A DNA stretch of 64,000 nucleotides, taken from Streptacidiphilus albus JL83 (GTDB taxonomy: Bacteria > Actinomycetota > Actinomycetes > Streptomycetales > Streptomycetaceae). Location of the stretch: positions 3,420,017 through 3,484,016 of the forward strand of contig NZ_JQML01000001.1 of assembly GCF_000744705.1 (NCBI RefSeq), in the 5' to 3' direction. The position numbers and the translations under genes are program-made. The notes below the pieces were generated by a model. It was given only the letters and a program-made list of their open reading frames with translations, did not search any database and had not been told where the DNA came from. Positions within the stretch are counted from its first letter, which is position 1. Every line of letters starts with the position of its first letter. Below are positions 62,491 to 64,000 of this stretch, in pieces.

Positions 62491-63429
62491 ATGGAGACCA
62501 CCGACAATCCAGCGATATCCCTGTCCGGCGCGGCCCTCGGCGACCCGGCGGACGCCGCCCGGCTGCTGGACGTCCCCGGTGTCCGGAACCTGCGCGACGC
62601 CGGGGGCCACGCCACGGCCGACGGCGGCCGGGTCCGCGACGGCGTGCTGTTCCGCTCCGGTTCGCTCGGCGAGCTTCGGCCCGAGGGCGCGGCCCGGCTC
62701 GCCGAGCTCGGCCTGAGCACCGTCGTCGACCTGCGCGGAGGGCCCGAGGTCGCCTGCTGGCCGGACCTCCGGCACGGCCTGGAGTACACCCTGGTCTCCC
62801 TGCCGACACTGCCGCCGCTGCCGGACGCCTCCGCCAACCCCGACTCGGCCAACCCCGACTCGGCCGACCCCGGCTCGGCCGTGAACGCCGCCGCCTCCAC
62901 CGCCGACACCGCCGACACCGCCGACACCGCCGACACCGCCGACACCGCCGACACCGCCGGGAGGATCGCCGCCGCCCGGACGGCCGCCGCCGCCGACGGC
63001 GTCCACTTCGACGGCCTCGACTCGATGTACGTCTTCATGGCCGACGTGGCCGGTCCCCCGATCGTCGCCTGCCTCCGCCGGCTGCTGGAGCCCGGGGCGC
63101 TGCCCGCGCTGGTCCACTGCGCCGTCGGCAAGGACCGGACCGGGATCACCGTCGCCGTGCTGCTCGACGTCCTCGGGGTCGACCGGCGCACCATCGACGC
63201 CGACTACGTGCTCTCCAACACCGGCCTCGGGCTGCTCGGCGAGCCCGTCCACTACCTGGACGAGTTCGGCGTGGACCGGATCTCCCGGCCGGTCCACCCG
63301 GTCCTGCTGGAGCTGTTCCTGGACCGGGTGACCGCCCGCCACGGCAGCACCGCCGGGTTCCTCCGGGCGCACGGGCTGACCGGGGCCGAGCTGGAGCAGG
63401 TCCGGCGGCTGTTCACCCGCCCGGCCTGA
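62491..63429 (+). CDS. Tyrosine/dual-specificity-type protein phosphatase
   Basis: A 312-residue protein of the bacterial tyrosine-phosphatase (Y_phosphatase3) family. The N-terminal part has VPGVRNLRDAGGHATADGGR and FRSGSLGELRPEGAARLAEL. The CX5R loop is HCAVGKDRTG, with Cys210 the nucleophile and Arg216. Between them, about residues 112-155, is an unusual low-complexity insert of SANPD and ADT repeats. A TAGGGT hexamer sits seven bases before the ATG at 62491. It is 26 bp after the phosphomutase; its substrate (phosphotyrosine or phosphoinositide-like) is unknown. Confidence 0.88.
   Translation: METTDNPAISLSGAALGDPADAARLLDVPGVRNLRDAGGHATADGGRVRDGVLFRSGSLGELRPEGAARLAELGLSTVVDLRGGPEVACWPDLRHGLEYTLVSLPTLPPLPDASANPDSANPDSADPGSAVNAAASTADTADTADTADTADTADTAGRIAAARTAAAADGVHFDGLDSMYVFMADVAGPPIVACLRRLLEPGALPALVHCAVGKDRTGITVAVLLDVLGVDRRTIDADYVLSNTGLGLLGEPVHYLDEFGVDRISRPVHPVLLELFLDRVTARHGSTAGFLRAHGLTGAELEQVRRLFTRPA
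62827..62955 (+). repeat. Two in-frame tandem repeats inside the phosphatase gene
   Basis: A 15-bp repeat of about three units (encoding SANPD-like units, about 62827-62880) is followed by six exact copies of GCCGACACC (62902-62955), encoding ADT repeated. Both keep the reading frame and lie before the catalytic loop. Exact 9-bp repeats of this kind may vary in number between strains. Confidence 0.9.
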
Positions 63430-64000
63430 GCCCCCGTCCGGGCCCGGGTCCCCGTCGCCGGACGCCGCGGCCGGTCCCGAGCAGCAGCGCGGCGCCGACG
63501 CCGAGCAGGGCCAGCGCGGTCAGCGCGGCCGGGCCGACCCCGGCCGAGCCGGTGTCGGCCAGCTGCGGCCGCCACCGGTCCGCCCGGTCGGCCGACGGCC
63601 GCGCCGCCCACTGCGCCGTCCACTCTGCCGTCCACTGCGTCTCCGGCTGCGCCGGACGGACGTGCCGCCGCACCCGGCGGGCCCGCTCCACCCGGAACAG
63701 GTAGGGCTCGGAGACGCCCACCGGCAGCGGCACCGACTGGCCGCCCAGCCGGACCGGCACGAAGCCCACGGCCATGGTCAGCCACTGACCATCGGGAGCC
63801 GACCGGCCGAAGCGCAGCCGCAGCGGGACGGCGGTGCGGCTCCCGGCCGCCAGGCCGGTCCCGGCGGCCGGCCCGACCTTCCCGGCCAGCACCCCCGCCT
63901 CGTCGAGCAGCCCCACCGGGTTCCAGCGCCCGGCCGCCCTCCGCCACTGCAGCTGGACGTCGCCCCGGTGCAGGGTGCGGGAGCGCGCCCCGAAGACCAC
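63413..64000 (-). CDS. C-terminal part of a surface protein with LAXTG sortase signal, cut by the window end
   Basis: An open frame of 195 residues reaching the right edge, so the start is probably outside. The visible domain (LQWRRAAGRWNPVGLLDEAG, VPLRLRFGRSAPDGQWLTMA) looks like an extracellular beta-rich domain. Near the end is LADTG, about 49 residues from the C-terminus, followed by a hydrophobic segment (ALTALALLGVGAALLLG) and a basic tail. This is the LAXTG sorting signal used by class E sortases in Streptomyces. Its 3' end overlaps the phosphatase gene by 17 bp (convergent). Confidence 0.75.
   Translation of the reverse strand: MVFGARSRTLHRGDVQLQWRRAAGRWNPVGLLDEAGVLAGKVGPAAGTGLAAGSRTAVPLRLRFGRSAPDGQWLTMAVGFVPVRLGGQSVPLPVGVSEPYLFRVERARRVRRHVRPAQPETQWTAEWTAQWAARPSADRADRWRPQLADTGSAGVGPAALTALALLGVGAALLLGTGRGVRRRGPGPGRGLRPGG

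Overview
This 64-kb window is high-GC actinobacterial DNA. Gene content and gene order point to the core chromosome of a streptomycete-type organism (Streptomyces, Kitasatospora or Streptacidiphilus; the genus cannot be fixed from sequence alone). The evidence is GTG/TTG starts, F420 biosynthesis, acyl-CoA carboxylase with an epsilon subunit, a chitinase with a DasR-type operator, an LAXTG sortase substrate and many apparently leaderless genes. I see no tRNA, rRNA, insertion sequence, prophage, CRISPR array or large biosynthetic cluster.

Region 1 (0-9 kb) carries F420 synthesis (cofD/fbiB, overlapping start and stop), an AlkA-like DNA glycosylase, a TIGR03089 protein, a LytR_C-type membrane protein that is frameshifted here, an LCP cell-wall ligase and a family 2 glycosyltransferase. 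Region 2 (8.4-14.5 kb) is a GntR/UTRA regulator divergent from a tightly coupled ABC importer (lipoprotein, two permeases, ATPase) followed by a HAD phosphatase; uptake of a phosphonate or phosphoester is the best guess. Region 3 (14.5-24.3 kb) holds an SMR efflux protein, an aromatic amino acid lyase homologue lacking the MIO triad, an acyl-CoA dehydrogenase, UDP-glucose dehydrogenase, a secreted CBM2-FnIII-GH18 chitinase, a CoA-binding protein, a small ABC exporter and a secreted PL14-like polysaccharide lyase. Region 4 (24.3-34.2 kb) has an amidohydrolase/APC permease pair divergent from a TetR regulator, membrane dipeptidase with purE and purK, GtrA and a two-component system whose kinase gene ends in a 35-bp tandem repeat.

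Region 5 (34.3-45.5 kb) is histidine degradation: hutU, an M20 amidohydrolase, hutF and hutI in one minus-strand operon, with hutH and an RpiR regulator a few kilobases away. The chemistry is histidine to urocanate (HutH), imidazolonepropionate (HutU), formiminoglutamate (HutI), formylglutamate (HutF) and glutamate (the M20 enzyme, inferred). hutI is frameshifted in this sequence. Region 6 (45.5-57.6 kb) holds FdhD, a GGDEF protein, a class III adenylate cyclase, biotin protein ligase, and the propionyl/acetyl-CoA carboxylase beta, epsilon and biotinylated alpha subunits with Maf between them; the ligase would charge the alpha subunit with biotin. Region 7 (56.7-64 kb) has a DeoR regulator, a flavoprotein of the NAD(P)H-quinone dehydrogenase type, gamma-glutamylcyclotransferase, purine nucleoside phosphorylase, a phosphohexomutase, a tyrosine phosphatase and the C-terminal part of a sortase-anchored protein.

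Most regulatory claims rest on inverted repeats read by eye. The best supported are the DasR-like site upstream of the chitinase, palindromes in the GntR/ABC, TetR/APC, hutU, DeoR and 54.66-kb promoters, and a recurrent TANNNT hexamer six or seven bases before the start codon that suggests leaderless mRNAs.
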